64,000 nt of DNA from Rhizobium sp. FY34 (GCF_005222845.1 NZ_STFZ01000034.1:186001-250000); one strand, 5' to 3'. Positions 26,451 to 36,162 are shown, counted from the first letter of the stretch. The notes: generated by a model not told the origin, from the letters alone. Program-made: numbers and translations.

Positions 26451-26723
26451 AGCCGGTTTCGACCTGATTGGATCAGTTCTGTTGGCCCAAACCGGATGCT
26501 ATCCAAGGAGAAGGGCGCACGGTGTAGCCATAGCATACATGGTAAGCCCTTCGACGATGGAGAGCGCCGGTTTGGGCCAACCCTTCGGGCGGCATGAATT
26601 TTCGCGATGATCGGCGGCCTTCGTCTCGACCGTACACCGCGGGTATGGCCTTCGACGAAGGCCTTGATCCTCACAAAAATTCCTTGCCGCAGAACGATTC
26701 AATCAGGCCGAAACCCGCTCTAA
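26447..26723. repeat. 277-bp palindromic MITE-like element at the mutL stop
   Basis: The ends TTAGAGC...GATC (26447-26474) and GATT...GCTCTAA (26696-26723) are inverted repeats of 28 bases with 3 mismatches. Inside are a perfect 14-bp inverted pair (26482-26495 and 26567-26580) and a further imperfect pair of about 30 bases (26596-26625 and 26654-26682). No reading frame of note is present. This is a non-autonomous, hairpin-rich element; it also accounts for most of the 366-base gap to the next gene. The left end contains the mutL stop codon. Confidence 0.7.
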
Positions 26724-26816
26724 TCGCATTTTTCTGATGTTTGCCCCGGCAAGGGACTGGCCATGGCCTTCATCGAGAGCTAGAGCGAAACGATGATATT
26801 CGGCAGGAGACGCAAG

Positions 26817-27050
26817 ATGAACCGTTTTGAGGGAGGTGGAAGCCGCGAGGCGAAGATCCGTTATCTCGATGGCGACTACCAGATCCTTGCACCGGGCTCC
26901 TATGTCACCTGCGCCATGACCGGCACGACCATTCCCGTCGATGAGCTGCGCTATTGGAGCGTGGCCCGCCAGGAAGCCTATATCGATGCCAGCGCCTCGC
27001 TCGAGGCCGACAAGCGCGCCGGCATATTGCCCAACCAGAAACGGGCCTGA
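26817..27050 (+). CDS. DUF2093 protein
   Basis: A 77-residue protein from the ATG at 26817 (MNRFEGGGSREAKIRYLDGD), with AGGAGA 6 bases upstream; an earlier ATG at 26793 has no good ribosome site. It matches the small alphaproteobacterial DUF2093 family: YLDGDYQ, PGSYVTCAMTG, PVDELRYWSV and QEAY. One conserved Cys is present. Function is unknown. It sits between mutL and lpxK, its usual neighbourhood in rhizobia as far as I recall, and is convergent with lpxK (12 bases between stops). Confidence 0.88.
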   Translation: MNRFEGGGSREAKIRYLDGDYQILAPGSYVTCAMTGTTIPVDELRYWSVARQEAYIDASASLEADKRAGILPNQKRA

Positions 27051-27062
27051 GACAATCCGATT

Positions 27063-28103
27063 TCAGGCTTTTTGAGCCTTGCGCAAAAGCCGGGCCTTTG
27101 CGCGGGTTATCGCCTCATCGATCATCTTGTGCGGCGCCTGCGGATCATCAAAGACCATATCGACCTCGATCACCTGCGCCCGTTGCAACAGCTGTTCGGC
27201 TGCGCCACGATGGCCGGCAAGCCGCATGGCATCCTTAGCGGTCGTCACCAGAAGCAGGCCCTCCTTCTCTGCATCCCGCAACAGATCGGCTATCTCGTCC
27301 TCGGTGAAATAATGGTGATCGGGAAAGGCACGGGTCGCGACAAGCTCGGCGCCGAGCGAGGCTGCCGTGCGGTAGAATTTCTGCGGATCGGCAATACCGG
27401 CAAAGGCCAGAACGCGCGCACCCGTGACCTGCGGATGCGGGCGCGGCACAAGGCTTGCCACCTGCACCGGTTTGCCGGCGCGGGAGGCGCGGCGCACCAA
27501 CTGGTCGGCGGCATCGCTGCACCCAACCTTCAACAATGCCGACATCTGGCGCATCTGTTCGCCAAGCGGCGCGCGCAACGGCCCGCCCGGCACCAGATGG
27601 CCATTGCCGATGGCGCGCACGGAATCAACCACCACCAGCGCATAATCAAGCTTCAGCCGGGCACTCTGGAACCCATCATCCATGATGATGAAGGTACAGC
27701 CCTCGGCCACCAGCCGCTCGGCGCCTTCAAAGCGGCGGCGCGAAATCACCGTCATAGCCTCGCGCGCCAGAAGCAGCGGCTCGTCCCCCACCGCTTCGGC
27801 CCGGTGATGCTGCGGATCGACCAGTGTCGTCACATCGAGCGATCCGCCATAGCCACGGCTCAAGAAACCGGGGGTGAGGCCCTTGGCCCGCGCCGCGCGC
27901 GCAATGGCGATGGCGGTCGGCGTCTTGCCGGCACCGCCGACGGTAAAATTGCCGACGCAGAAGACCGGAACGGCAACGCCCGGCGGACGGGCCTTGGCCA
28001 TGCGTCGCCCGGCCACGCGGCCATAGAGATAGGAGATCGGCCAGAGGCTCCAGGCCCGCCAATCCGGCTTGCTCCACCAGAACGGAGGCGCTTCCGATAC
28101 CAT
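27063..28103 (-). CDS. lpxK: Tetraacyldisaccharide 4'-kinase
   Basis: A 346-residue inner-membrane-bound kinase that phosphorylates the lipid A disaccharide at the 4' position. It starts at the ATG at 28103 ([10 protein letters not shown]); the open frame beyond that is leader. The N-terminal amphipathic/hydrophobic segment [11 protein letters not shown], the Walker A motif [10 protein letters not shown] (about residues 54-63) and the GTDGFQ-like [20 protein letters not shown] are present. It is the last gene of the minus-strand lipid A/Kdo run, 61 bases after the HAD gene. Confidence 0.95.
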   Translation of the reverse strand: MVSEAPPFWWSKPDWRAWSLWPISYLYGRVAGRRMAKARPPGVAVPVFCVGNFTVGGAGKTPTAIAIARAARAKGLTPGFLSRGYGGSLDVTTLVDPQHHRAEAVGDEPLLLAREAMTVISRRRFEGAERLVAEGCTFIIMDDGFQSARLKLDYALVVVDSVRAIGNGHLVPGGPLRAPLGEQMRQMSALLKVGCSDAADQLVRRASRAGKPVQVASLVPRPHPQVTGARVLAFAGIADPQKFYRTAASLGAELVATRAFPDHHYFTEDEIADLLRDAEKEGLLLVTTAKDAMRLAGHRGAAEQLLQRAQVIEVDMVFDDPQAPHKMIDEAITRAKARLLRKAQKA

Positions 28104-28164
28104 CTGTCTTCCTTTTCGACGCCGACCGTTCTCGTCACATACGCGGCCAGAAAGCCGACCGGGA

Positions 28165-28884
28165 TCAGGCCGGCAGCAGCGTTTCCAGGCCCGTGATATC
28201 ATCCAGCACATGGTCGGCTGCGGCGGCAAGCGTTGCACGCGATCCGGTGCCGGTCAGCACCGCGACCTTAAGCCCTGCGCCGGCAGCCTTGCCCATATGC
28301 AGATCGTGATTGTTGTCGCCAACCATCGCCACCTGCGACGGCTGAAGGCCGACGGCTGCGCAAAAGCCCAGAACCATGCCCGGCTCCGGCTTGCAGCCAT
28401 GGCCGCTGTCATAGCCGGCGATGAAATCCAGGTGCTCCAGAAAGCCGAAGCGGCGCGCCGTTTCGCGGATCGAGCGTTCATTATCGCTGGAGGCGACGCC
28501 CAGACGAAAACCGCGCGCCTTCAGGCGACCGAAATAGGCGCCAAGATCGGTGACGGCGACGGAGAAATCCGATGCGCGCACGAAGAGATCATCAAGTTCG
28601 ATGGTCAAGGAACCAACCGCAAGCGGCGAGCCGGCGGCAACAAAACCGGCAGCGATCTGGGCCGCAGTTCCGGCGGCAAACAGGCTGTCGGCGCGGGTCT
28701 TGCCGGAAACCGGGTCCATGCCGCAGGCAACCAGCAGCCGTTCCTCGAATTCGGCGCCGCCGCCGGCGGCGGCAATGCGGGCGGCTTCCCGGTTCACCGG
28801 TCCCCAGCTCTCGTCATAGCAAAGCAGCGTTCCGTCCTTATCGAACAACAGGCCGGCAATGGAGGACAGGGGGACAGACTGCAT
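28165..28884 (-). CDS. HAD-family phosphatase (phosphoglycolate phosphatase-like)
   Basis: A 239-residue HAD hydrolase. Motif I is [10 protein letters not shown] (about residues 12-21), a Thr/Ser motif follows in GVASSDNER, and motif III/IV reads [15 protein letters not shown] ... [10 protein letters not shown]. The cap region is helical. Substrate unknown; family members act on phosphoglycolate and related small phosphates. Its ATG overlaps the waaA stop (TGATG), so it is coupled to Kdo transferase, an unusual position; a Kdo- or nucleotide-sugar-linked role is only a guess. Confidence 0.85.
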   Translation of the reverse strand: MQSVPLSSIAGLLFDKDGTLLCYDESWGPVNREAARIAAAGGGAEFEERLLVACGMDPVSGKTRADSLFAAGTAAQIAAGFVAAGSPLAVGSLTIELDDLFVRASDFSVAVTDLGAYFGRLKARGFRLGVASSDNERSIRETARRFGFLEHLDFIAGYDSGHGCKPEPGMVLGFCAAVGLQPSQVAMVGDNNHDLHMGKAAGAGLKVAVLTGTGSRATLAAAADHVLDDITGLETLLPA

Positions 28885-30200
28885 CAGCCGTTCGCACTCG
28901 CAGGACGCAACCGTGCAGACACGGTCAGCGGGTTGATATAGGGCTCGAGCGCCTTGACCGTCGTCGACAGCGCGCCGCGCATATCCTGCACCGCCTCATG
29001 GCCGCTATCAATCATCTTGCGGCGGGCTATATCGTTCGTCATCAGATAATGCACGGCCTTAGCCAGCATTTCCGTATCACGGATCATGCGCGCGCCACCC
29101 TTGCGGATGATCTGCTGATAGGTCTCGCGGAAATTCTCGACATTGGGGCCCGTCAGGACGGCGCAACCGAGCATGGCCGATTCCAGCGGGTTCTGTCCGC
29201 CCTTTTCGCTGAGCGACCGGCCGACAAAGGATACCTCGGTCATGCGCAGATAAAGCCCCATTTCGCCAATCGTATCACCGAGGAAGATATCGGTTTCCGG
29301 CGTGATGGCATCATTGCGTGAGCGGCGTGCAACGGTGAGGCCCTTTTCCTTCAGCATGGCTTCCACCGCATCGCCCCGTTCGGGATGGCGCGGAACGATA
29401 ATGGTCAACTGCTGGTGACGGGGTTTGAGCGCCCGGTGCACGAAGGCCGCCGCTTCCTCTTCGCCCTCGAAGGTGCAGATGGCAGCCCAGGTGCGGCGCT
29501 CGCCCACTTGCGCCATATAACCTTCCAGCACCTTCTCGTCATAGGGAGGTGGATCGGTATCGCCCTTCAGATTGCCGGAGGTGAGCACAGGCCAGGCGCC
29601 CAGATCGCGGAACCGCTCCGCATCGACATCCGAGCGCGCAACGACAAGCGACAGCTTGCCGAACAGAAGCTCGGCAATCGTGCCATAACCCTGCCAACGG
29701 GCGTAGGAGCGATCCGACAGGCGCGCATTGACGCGGATCTGCGGGATATTGCGGCGCGACAATTCCGACAGCGTGGTCGGCCAGATTTCCGATTCGGCCG
29801 TAATCGCCGCATCCGGGCGCCAATAGGCAATGAAGCGCTTGATGGGGAATTTCAGGTCCAGCGGCACATATTGGTGGATCACCTCATCGCCAAGCCGGCT
29901 TTTCACCAGGGCTGCGGATGTGACGGTGCCGGTGGTCAGCAGAACATGGATATCGCGGCGCAGCAGTTCGCGGATCAGCGGGATCACCGCATTGGTTTCG
30001 CCGACACTTGCCGCATGCACCCAGACAAGCGGGCCACGCGGACGCGCAGCGCTGGGAAACCCTAAGCGTTCAGAGCGGCGCTGGCGGTCTTCCTTGCCCT
30101 TGAAGGTGCGATAATCGAGGTAAGGCGATGCCAACGGGTAAAGGCAGATACCGGCAACCCGGTATCCCAATAGTGCCATGCGCGCCAGGCCCATGTTCAC
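28884..30200 (-). CDS. waaA: 3-deoxy-D-manno-octulosonic acid (Kdo) transferase
   Basis: A 438-residue GT30 enzyme that adds Kdo to lipid A precursor on the inner membrane face. The N-terminal hydrophobic anchor (about residues 4-25), WVHAASVGETNAVIPLI, TTGTVTSA, ESEIWPT and GGQNPLESAMLG are family marks. It follows DUF4170 by 148 bases and overlaps the HAD gene by one base. The 30201-30348 gap is larger than others in the run and holds no convincing gene, though rhizobia often have an acyltransferase (DUF374) gene there. Confidence 0.95.
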   Translation of the reverse strand: MNMGLARMALLGYRVAGICLYPLASPYLDYRTFKGKEDRQRRSERLGFPSAARPRGPLVWVHAASVGETNAVIPLIRELLRRDIHVLLTTGTVTSAALVKSRLGDEVIHQYVPLDLKFPIKRFIAYWRPDAAITAESEIWPTTLSELSRRNIPQIRVNARLSDRSYARWQGYGTIAELLFGKLSLVVARSDVDAERFRDLGAWPVLTSGNLKGDTDPPPYDEKVLEGYMAQVGERRTWAAICTFEGEEEAAAFVHRALKPRHQQLTIIVPRHPERGDAVEAMLKEKGLTVARRSRNDAITPETDIFLGDTIGEMGLYLRMTEVSFVGRSLSEKGGQNPLESAMLGCAVLTGPNVENFRETYQQIIRKGGARMIRDTEMLAKAVHYLMTNDIARRKMIDSGHEAVQDMRGALSTTVKALEPYINPLTVSARLRPASANG

Positions 30201-30348
30201 TTCGCCTGCTCCCGTTCACTCACCATCTTCATCATCCGCCCATCACTTCATTGAGCCCGGAGGCTATGCCTTGCAAATGCGTCAAAAACGCGCCGGTGCC
30301 AGTCGCCAGCCGCATGGCCCGACAGGACAGCGGCCACGAGACAATCAC

Positions 30349-30582
30349 TTACGCGTGCGGATCGAGCAGGCGATGCATGTGAACGATGAAATACCGCATC
30401 TGGGCATTGTCCACCGTCTGCTGAGCCTTGGATTTCCAGGCAACCAGCGCGCTGGCATAATCCGGGAAGATGCCGACGATGTCGAGGGCGCTGAGGTCCT
30501 TAAAATCGACGCCGTCCAAACTTTCCAGCTCGCCGCCGAAGACCAGGTGAAGAAGTTGCTTTTTGCCGGCGTTGTCGGTCAT
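30349..30582 (-). CDS. DUF4170 protein
   Basis: A 77-residue protein from the ATG at 30582 (MTDNAGKKQLLHLVFGGELE). The rest (VGIFPDYASALVAWKSKAQQ ... YFIVHMHRLLDP) fits the DUF4170 family, which is short and alphaproteobacterial. Function is unknown. It is placed between cysQ and waaA in the lipid A/Kdo run, where I expect it from related genomes. The gap before it, to the cysQ stop, is 61 bases. The upstream extension of the open frame overlaps cysQ and is not needed. Confidence 0.85.
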   Translation of the reverse strand: MTDNAGKKQLLHLVFGGELESLDGVDFKDLSALDIVGIFPDYASALVAWKSKAQQTVDNAQMRYFIVHMHRLLDPHA

Positions 30583-30643
30583 GGTCAGCCTCGTTGGAAC
30601 ATTCAGCGGGAGTGAATTTTCCTGCGGCATTCCAACCGAAAGG

Positions 30644-31450
30644 TCAACCCGGCGCCAGGCCGGCGACCAGGCTTTCCAACACATGTTCGGCCCCGCCGCA
30701 CAGAATGCCGTGCTTCACGTCACGTCTGTTATAGACAAGGCGCTGGCTGTCGAGACCCACAAGCCGCCCGCCTGCCCGCTCCAGAATGAGATCGGCAGCC
30801 GCCAGATCCCAGTCATGGCTGTTGCGCGTCACCACCGTGCCATCGATGCGGCCATCGGCGGCCATGGCCAGCCGATAGGCGAGCGAAGGCACATGGCGGA
30901 TGCGGTGCAGCGTGCGCCGGAAGCCTTCCCCGAACCGAGAGAGCATGTCTTCCGAAAGGGCAATGGTGCGAACATCGCCGTCACGCGCCGCCGACACATG
31001 GATCGGCCGGCCGTTCTTGAAGGCCTCGCCGCTGGCGGCAGCGCAAAACTCCTCTTCCAGCGCCGGCGCATAGAGAACGCCGGCCACCGGCCTGCCCTTG
31101 TGGACGACCGCGACGCTGACGCACCAGGTCTTTTCGCCATTGATGAAGGCGCGCGTGCCATCGATCGGATCGACGACAAACACCGTGTCGTACTCCAGCC
31201 GAGAAGCATCGTCATCGGTCTCTTCCGACAGCCAGCCATAGCCGGGACGCGCCGCCAGCAGGCGCGAATGCAGCCGATCATTGGAGGCGAAATCCGCCGC
31301 GCTGACCGGCGAGCGGCCCTCCTGCTTCCACCAGACTTCCGGCGACTTTCCGAAAAAGCCGAGTGCAATATCGCCCGCCTCACGCGCGACAGTGCGGATC
31401 AGCGCCAGATCATCGCTCCAGATGCCGTCTGCGGTCGCGTCCAAACTCAC
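30644..31450 (-). CDS. cysQ: 3'(2'),5'-bisphosphate nucleotidase (CysQ/inositol monophosphatase family)
   Basis: A 268-residue member of the Mg2+-dependent, Li+-sensitive phosphatase family. Metal motifs are WLSEETDDD (about residues 73-81), DPIDGTRAFINGE (about 94-106) and WDLAAAD (about 212-218). The context-free assignment to CysQ (removal of PAP from sulfate assimilation) is the usual call for rhizobial members of this type; an inositol-phosphatase activity is possible. It overlaps pmbA by 4 bases and leads into DUF4170. Confidence 0.88.
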   Translation of the reverse strand: MSLDATADGIWSDDLALIRTVAREAGDIALGFFGKSPEVWWKQEGRSPVSAADFASNDRLHSRLLAARPGYGWLSEETDDDASRLEYDTVFVVDPIDGTRAFINGEKTWCVSVAVVHKGRPVAGVLYAPALEEEFCAAASGEAFKNGRPIHVSAARDGDVRTIALSEDMLSRFGEGFRRTLHRIRHVPSLAYRLAMAADGRIDGTVVTRNSHDWDLAAADLILERAGGRLVGLDSQRLVYNRRDVKHGILCGGAEHVLESLVAGLAPG

Positions 31451-32793
31451 AGCCCTGCCAGTGTCATGCCCTCGATCGCGATCGTCGGTGCGGCCACACC
31501 ATATTTGCGATCGATATCATTGGCCGGCGTTACCCGCATGAACATGTCCTTGAGGTTGGAGGCGATGGTGACTTCCGAGACCGGAAAGGCAAGCTCGCCA
31601 TTCTCGATCCAGAAACCGGTCGCGCCCCGGCTATATTCGCCGGTAATCATGTTGACGCCCTGGCCGATCAGTTCGGTGACATAGAAACCGGTGCCGATCG
31701 CCCTGATCAGATCCTGCGGCGACACGTCGCCCGGCTCAAGCGCCAGGTTCGTCGAGGCCGGCGAGACGAGATTGCCGCCGCGCACGCCACGGCCATTCGT
31801 CGGCAGGCCAAGTTCGCGGCCCGTGGAGGTGGAGAGGAACCAGTGGTTCAGCACGCCATCCTCGATCATCACCATGCGTTCGCCCATCACGCCTTCGCCA
31901 TCGAAGGGGCGCGAGGAAGAGCCGCGGACAATAAGTGGATCATCGGTAATGTGCAGCCCGGCCTTCAGCACCTGCTGGCCCATCTTGTCGCGCAGGAAAC
32001 TGGTCTTGCGGGCAACCGAGGCCCCGTTGATGGCACCGGCAATATGGCCGACAAAGCCGCGCGCGATGCGCGGATCAAACACTACCGTCACATTGCTGCC
32101 GGTTGCGACCTGACGCGGGTTGATGCGCTTGACGACGCGCTCGCCGGCGCGAAGGCCGATGAGTTCCGGCGCATCGAGATCTGCAGCATAAAGCCGGCTG
32201 TCGTAATCATAGTCCCGCTCCATCTTCGTGCCTTCGCCGGCAATGACGCTGACGGACCGGCCAAAGCGGCTGCCCATATAGCTGCCGGAAAAGCCATGCG
32301 AGGTGACCAGAACCATACCGCCGGCACCGGCGGACGCACCAGCGCCCGAGGAATTCGTCACGCCCGAAACGGCCAGCGCCGCCTGTTCCATGGTAAGCGC
32401 TGCATCTGCCAGCGCCTCGCTCGATATGTCGGTCGGATCAAACAGTTCGAGATCCGGATAGGAGCGCGCCAGATCCGCTTCGCCGGCCAGGCAGGCATAG
32501 GGATCTTCCGGCGAGACTTTCGCCATGGCGACCGCCCGCTCAGCGAGCGCCTTCAGGTCGAAACCGGGATTGGCCGATACGCTTGCCACACGGTTTCCGA
32601 CAAAGACACGCAACGCGAAATCATCGCTCTCGGAGGCCTCGGTGTTTTCCACCTTGCCCAGCCGCACGCTGACCGAACGCGACCTTGACCGTACCACCAC
32701 GGCATCGGCCTGATCGGCACCAGCCTTTTGTGCAAGATCGATAAGCTCGCCTGCGCGAGACAGGAGAGCACCGGAATCGATTTCAGAGGACAT
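31447..32793 (-). CDS. pmbA: TldD/PmbA-family metallopeptidase subunit
   Basis: A 448-residue PmbA (TldE) protein. With TldD it forms a heterodimer that degrades or matures peptides; TldE lacks the zinc HExxxH motif, and none is visible here. Segments ADAVVVRSRSRSVSVRLGKV, GAGGMVLVTSHGFSG and EYSRGATGFWIENGE fit the family. It starts the minus-strand run that leads into cysQ and the lipid A genes. tldD is not in the window. The divergent antiporter gene starts 103 bases away, so both promoters must lie in that gap. Confidence 0.92.
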   Translation of the reverse strand: MSSEIDSGALLSRAGELIDLAQKAGADQADAVVVRSRSRSVSVRLGKVENTEASESDDFALRVFVGNRVASVSANPGFDLKALAERAVAMAKVSPEDPYACLAGEADLARSYPDLELFDPTDISSEALADAALTMEQAALAVSGVTNSSGAGASAGAGGMVLVTSHGFSGSYMGSRFGRSVSVIAGEGTKMERDYDYDSRLYAADLDAPELIGLRAGERVVKRINPRQVATGSNVTVVFDPRIARGFVGHIAGAINGASVARKTSFLRDKMGQQVLKAGLHITDDPLIVRGSSSRPFDGEGVMGERMVMIEDGVLNHWFLSTSTGRELGLPTNGRGVRGGNLVSPASTNLALEPGDVSPQDLIRAIGTGFYVTELIGQGVNMITGEYSRGATGFWIENGELAFPVSEVTIASNLKDMFMRVTPANDIDRKYGVAAPTIAIEGMTLAGL

Positions 32794-32896
32794 TGGATAC
32801 GCCTTTCATTCTCGATCCATGTATTGTGGACTAAACAAAGCATCAAGGGCGATGGCACGATTCTTGTGGCCATGCCCATCCGTTTCGCGAGGCCCC

Positions 32897-34684
32897 ATGG
32901 CGACACCCGACCCGCTGTTTAATGAAACCCTGCTGCTTCTGGCCGGCGCCGTTCTGGCAGCCCCGCTGTTCAAGAAGCTCGGACTGGGTACCGTTCTCGG
33001 CTATCTCGCCGCCGGCGTGGTGATCGGCCCGATCCTGCAACTGATCAGTGATCCGGAGGAAGTGCTGCACGTGTCGGAACTCGGCATCGTCTTCCTGCTC
33101 TTCATCATCGGCCTGGAGCTGAAACCCTCGCGCCTGTGGCAGATGCGCGGCGACATCTTCGTACTGGGCACGGCGCAGGTCATGTTGAGCGGCCTGGCGC
33201 TGACGGGCCTTACTTTCTTATCAGGCATTGCCAGCTGGCAGGGCAGCGTGATCGCAGGCTTTGGCCTGGCGCTTTCCTCCACCGCCTTTGCCCTGCAGAT
33301 CCTGTCCGACAATGGCGAATCCAACACGCTGTATGGAAGGCGATCATTTTCCATCCTGCTTTTCCAGGATCTGGCCATCGTGCCGCTTCTGGCGCTCGTC
33401 ACCATTCTGGGTGCCGGGCCAGGGGGCGAAAGCCAGTCGCTTCTGGCCGATTTTGCCCGCGCGACCCTTGCCGTTGCGCTGATGGTTCTGGCCGGGCGCT
33501 ATCTCTTGACGCCGCTGTTCCAGGTGATTGCAAAGGCCGGTGCCCGCGAAGTGATGCTGGCGGCAGCCCTTCTGGTGGTGCTTGGCTCCGCTGTCATCAT
33601 GCAGATGGTCGGTCTCTCCATGGCCATGGGCGCCTTCCTTGCTGGCATCATGCTGGCGGAATCCTCCTACCGCCACGAACTGGAGGCGGATATCGAGCCG
33701 TTTCGCGGGCTGCTGCTCGCCATGTTCTTTATCGCCGTCGGCCTGTCGCTCGATCTGAATGCGGTGTTTTCCAACCTGTTGCTGATCCTGCTCGGCGTGC
33801 CGATCTTCATGCTGGTGAAGGCAGCCATTCTCTACGTGATCTGCAGGCTCTGGGGATCGAACCACGAGGATTCCGCCAGCATTGCCGTGCTGTTGCCGCA
33901 GGGCGGTGAATTCGGCTTCGTGCTCTTCACCACCGCCGTGGCTGCTGGCCTGCTGACCCCGGCTGTCTCTTCCCTGCTGATTGCCAGCGTGACGCTATCC
34001 ATGGCGTTGACGCCGCTGGGTGCAGCCCTGGCCCGTCGTTTTCTCGTACGCGAGACACGCGAAGAGATCCCCGAAGACTTCGAGGGCGCCGGCGCTGACG
34101 TGCTGATGGTGGGCTTTTCGCGCTTTGGCCAGATCGCCGCACAGATCCTGCTGGCCGGTGGTCGCGATGTCACCGTGATCGACGATTCGGCCAATCGCGT
34201 CGGCCAGGCGGCAACCTTCGGCTTTCGCATCTATTTCGGCGATGGAACGCGACGCGAAGTGCTGGTGGCTGCCGGCATAGAGCGGGCCAAGATCGTCGCC
34301 GTCTGCACCCAGAAACAGGAAATCACCGACAAGGTGGTGGACCTGATCCGTGCCGAATTTCCCGATGTACGTCTCTATGTGCGCTCTTATGACCGTATCC
34401 ACACGATTTCGCTAAGGGCGCGCGAGGTGGACTACGAACTGCGCGAAACGCTGGAATCCGGCCTTCTGTTCGGTCGCAAGACGCTGGAAGCGCTGGGCAA
34501 ATCGGAAGCGGAAGCGGCAGAAATCGGCGATGATATTCGCCGGCGCGACGAGGAACGGCTGCAGATGCAGGCGGCAGACGGGATCAGTGCCGGCCTCCAT
34601 ATGCTGCACACCAGCCCGGTGCGCCCGGAACCGCTCACCAAGCCGAAGCGCGCACATGCCGCCGAAGAGCACGATCCGGCATAA
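32897..34684 (+). CDS. CPA2 monovalent cation:proton antiporter (KefB/KefC type)
   Basis: A 595-residue protein from the ATG at 32897 (MATPDPLFNETLL); earlier in-frame ATGs lack support. About twelve membrane segments (residues 10-390) form the Na+/H+ exchanger fold, with VGLSMAMGAFLAGIMLAES near the transport site. A TrkA-N (RCK) domain follows (about 405-520: VLMVGFSRFGQIAAQILL), which would bind NAD(H) or glutathione adducts. A charged tail ends the protein. It probably moves K+ or Na+ against H+; no kefF/kefG partner is adjacent. It is convergent with the patatin gene. Confidence 0.9.
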   Translation: MATPDPLFNETLLLLAGAVLAAPLFKKLGLGTVLGYLAAGVVIGPILQLISDPEEVLHVSELGIVFLLFIIGLELKPSRLWQMRGDIFVLGTAQVMLSGLALTGLTFLSGIASWQGSVIAGFGLALSSTAFALQILSDNGESNTLYGRRSFSILLFQDLAIVPLLALVTILGAGPGGESQSLLADFARATLAVALMVLAGRYLLTPLFQVIAKAGAREVMLAAALLVVLGSAVIMQMVGLSMAMGAFLAGIMLAESSYRHELEADIEPFRGLLLAMFFIAVGLSLDLNAVFSNLLLILLGVPIFMLVKAAILYVICRLWGSNHEDSASIAVLLPQGGEFGFVLFTTAVAAGLLTPAVSSLLIASVTLSMALTPLGAALARRFLVRETREEIPEDFEGAGADVLMVGFSRFGQIAAQILLAGGRDVTVIDDSANRVGQAATFGFRIYFGDGTRREVLVAAGIERAKIVAVCTQKQEITDKVVDLIRAEFPDVRLYVRSYDRIHTISLRAREVDYELRETLESGLLFGRKTLEALGKSEAEAAEIGDDIRRRDEERLQMQAADGISAGLHMLHTSPVRPEPLTKPKRAHAAEEHDPA

Positions 34685-34708
34685 GAGCCAGACGTGAGAG
34701 ACGGTGGA

Positions 34709-35590
34709 TCAGTTACCGGTGGCGGCAAACAGGGCGTGGATCGCCCGCTTCAACTCGTCCTTGACACCCTCTGATTCATCAAGAATCTCGCGGGCTTTGA
34801 GGAAATCCAGCACCCGGAAGCGGTTGACCTGCGGGCGCAGGAAGATATGCGGCGGATGCAGTTTCATCTTCAGCGACAAAGCCGACTGCATCATCAGCTG
34901 GCTTGCGCCAAACAGGCTGTCGATACGGTTGGGTGGATGCGTACCATCGCCTTCCGGCGCACCCACCACATCGACGCCGATGACGATATCGCAGGCCTCC
35001 ATCAGGTGTTCATACGGCACCGGGTTGAAGATGCCGCCATCGACCATGATGCGACCATGGATGCGCACGGGCATGAAGAGGCCGGGAATGGCGGCAGAGG
35101 CCGCAATCGCGCTGCGCAGGTCACCTTCGCTCAGGATCGCTTCCGACTGGCCGTAATAATCGGTGACGGCGATCTTCAGCGGGATTTGAAGGGCGGAAAA
35201 ATCCTGCGGGATGGCCGGCGGCAGAAACGAATCCAGGATGCGCTCAAGATTGAAATGGCCGAGCCGGAACCCGCCGACCACATCGCGCATGCTGGCAGGC
35301 CCCAGCGACCAGAGACGGTTGAGCACCACATTGCGATTGCCGATGGTTTCCAGCGTATAGGCGCGGATATCTGCGCCGCGCATGCCGGCAGCCATGCCGG
35401 CGCCGAAAATGGCGCCGATGGAAGAGCCGGCAATGGCAACCGGCTTTATACCAAGTTCATCCAGCGCCTCGATGACGCCGATATGGGCAATGCCGCGCGC
35501 GCCGCCGCCGCCAAACGCCACCGCGACGCGGGGCGTCGTGCCCTGCGGCATATGATCGTCATCGGGCAGCGAAAGATGCGTGCTCATCAT
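34709..35590 (-). CDS. Patatin-like phospholipase (RssA type)
   Basis: A 293-residue serine hydrolase. The oxyanion loop is GGGARGIAHIG (about residues 28-38), the nucleophile elbow is GSSIGAIFGAG (about 56-66), and the catalytic Asp is in MVDGGIFNPVP (about 152-160). Members cleave fatty acyl esters from lipids; no signal peptide is seen, so it is cytoplasmic or membrane-associated. It follows rsmD by 6 bases and is the last gene of the rluB-type/rsmD run. Confidence 0.9.
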   Translation of the reverse strand: MMSTHLSLPDDDHMPQGTTPRVAVAFGGGGARGIAHIGVIEALDELGIKPVAIAGSSIGAIFGAGMAAGMRGADIRAYTLETIGNRNVVLNRLWSLGPASMRDVVGGFRLGHFNLERILDSFLPPAIPQDFSALQIPLKIAVTDYYGQSEAILSEGDLRSAIAASAAIPGLFMPVRIHGRIMVDGGIFNPVPYEHLMEACDIVIGVDVVGAPEGDGTHPPNRIDSLFGASQLMMQSALSLKMKLHPPHIFLRPQVNRFRVLDFLKAREILDESEGVKDELKRAIHALFAATGN

Positions 35591-35596
35591 GCGATC

Positions 35597-36157
35597 TCAG
35601 GCTGGCTGATAGCGGAAGAAATCAACCCGCGTATCGCCGAAAACCCGCTGTTCCAGCGGCTTGAACACCGGATCGACGGTCAGCGTAGCATCGGCCTGTT
35701 CTTCCAGCACAACCAATGCGCCCGGCACCAGCCAGCCGCCCTGATGGGCCGCCAGAATGCCCGCCTCGCCCAGACCCTGACCATAGGGCGGATCGGCAAA
35801 CAGGAAATGGCAGGGCTCCATCGTGCCGACCGGCCCGAGCTTGGTGGCATCGCGCCGCAGAATGCGGGCACGGCCATGCAGGCCAAGGCTTTCGATGTTT
35901 TCCCACAACAGGCCGCGACCCTCGACGCCATTTTCGACAAACAGCGCCGAGCGGCAGCCGCGCGACAGGGCTTCAAGCCCCACCGCGCCGGTGCCGGCAA
36001 ACAGATCGATGATCCGCGTGCCCTCGATCGCGTCCGGATAGACGTGACCGATAATGTTGAACAGGCTTTCGCGCGTCCGGTCGATTGTCGGCCGGATCGC
36101 GTTGGACTTCGGCGAGGCCAGATTGCGGCCTCGAAACTCACCACCAACGATCCGCAA
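35597..36157 (-). CDS. rsmD: 16S rRNA (guanine(966)-N(2))-methyltransferase
   Basis: A 186-residue SAM-dependent methyltransferase that modifies G966 of 16S rRNA in the assembled small subunit. RIVGGEFRGRNLASP opens the protein; DLFAGTGAVGLEALSRG (motif I) binds SAM and DPPYGQGLGE (motif IV) is the catalytic NPPY-type motif. It starts 5 bases after the pseudouridine synthase stop, so two rRNA-modifying genes are linked, which fits their roles in ribosome assembly. Confidence 0.95.
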   Translation of the reverse strand: MRIVGGEFRGRNLASPKSNAIRPTIDRTRESLFNIIGHVYPDAIEGTRIIDLFAGTGAVGLEALSRGCRSALFVENGVEGRGLLWENIESLGLHGRARILRRDATKLGPVGTMEPCHFLFADPPYGQGLGEAGILAAHQGGWLVPGALVVLEEQADATLTVDPVFKPLEQRVFGDTRVDFFRYQPA

Positions 36158-36162
36158 GGCGA

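Noticed and set aside
30201..30348. A remnant acyltransferase gene between DUF4170 and waaA
   Set aside because: Short open stretches exist on the minus strand, but none resembles an acyltransferase; no pseudogene can be supported.
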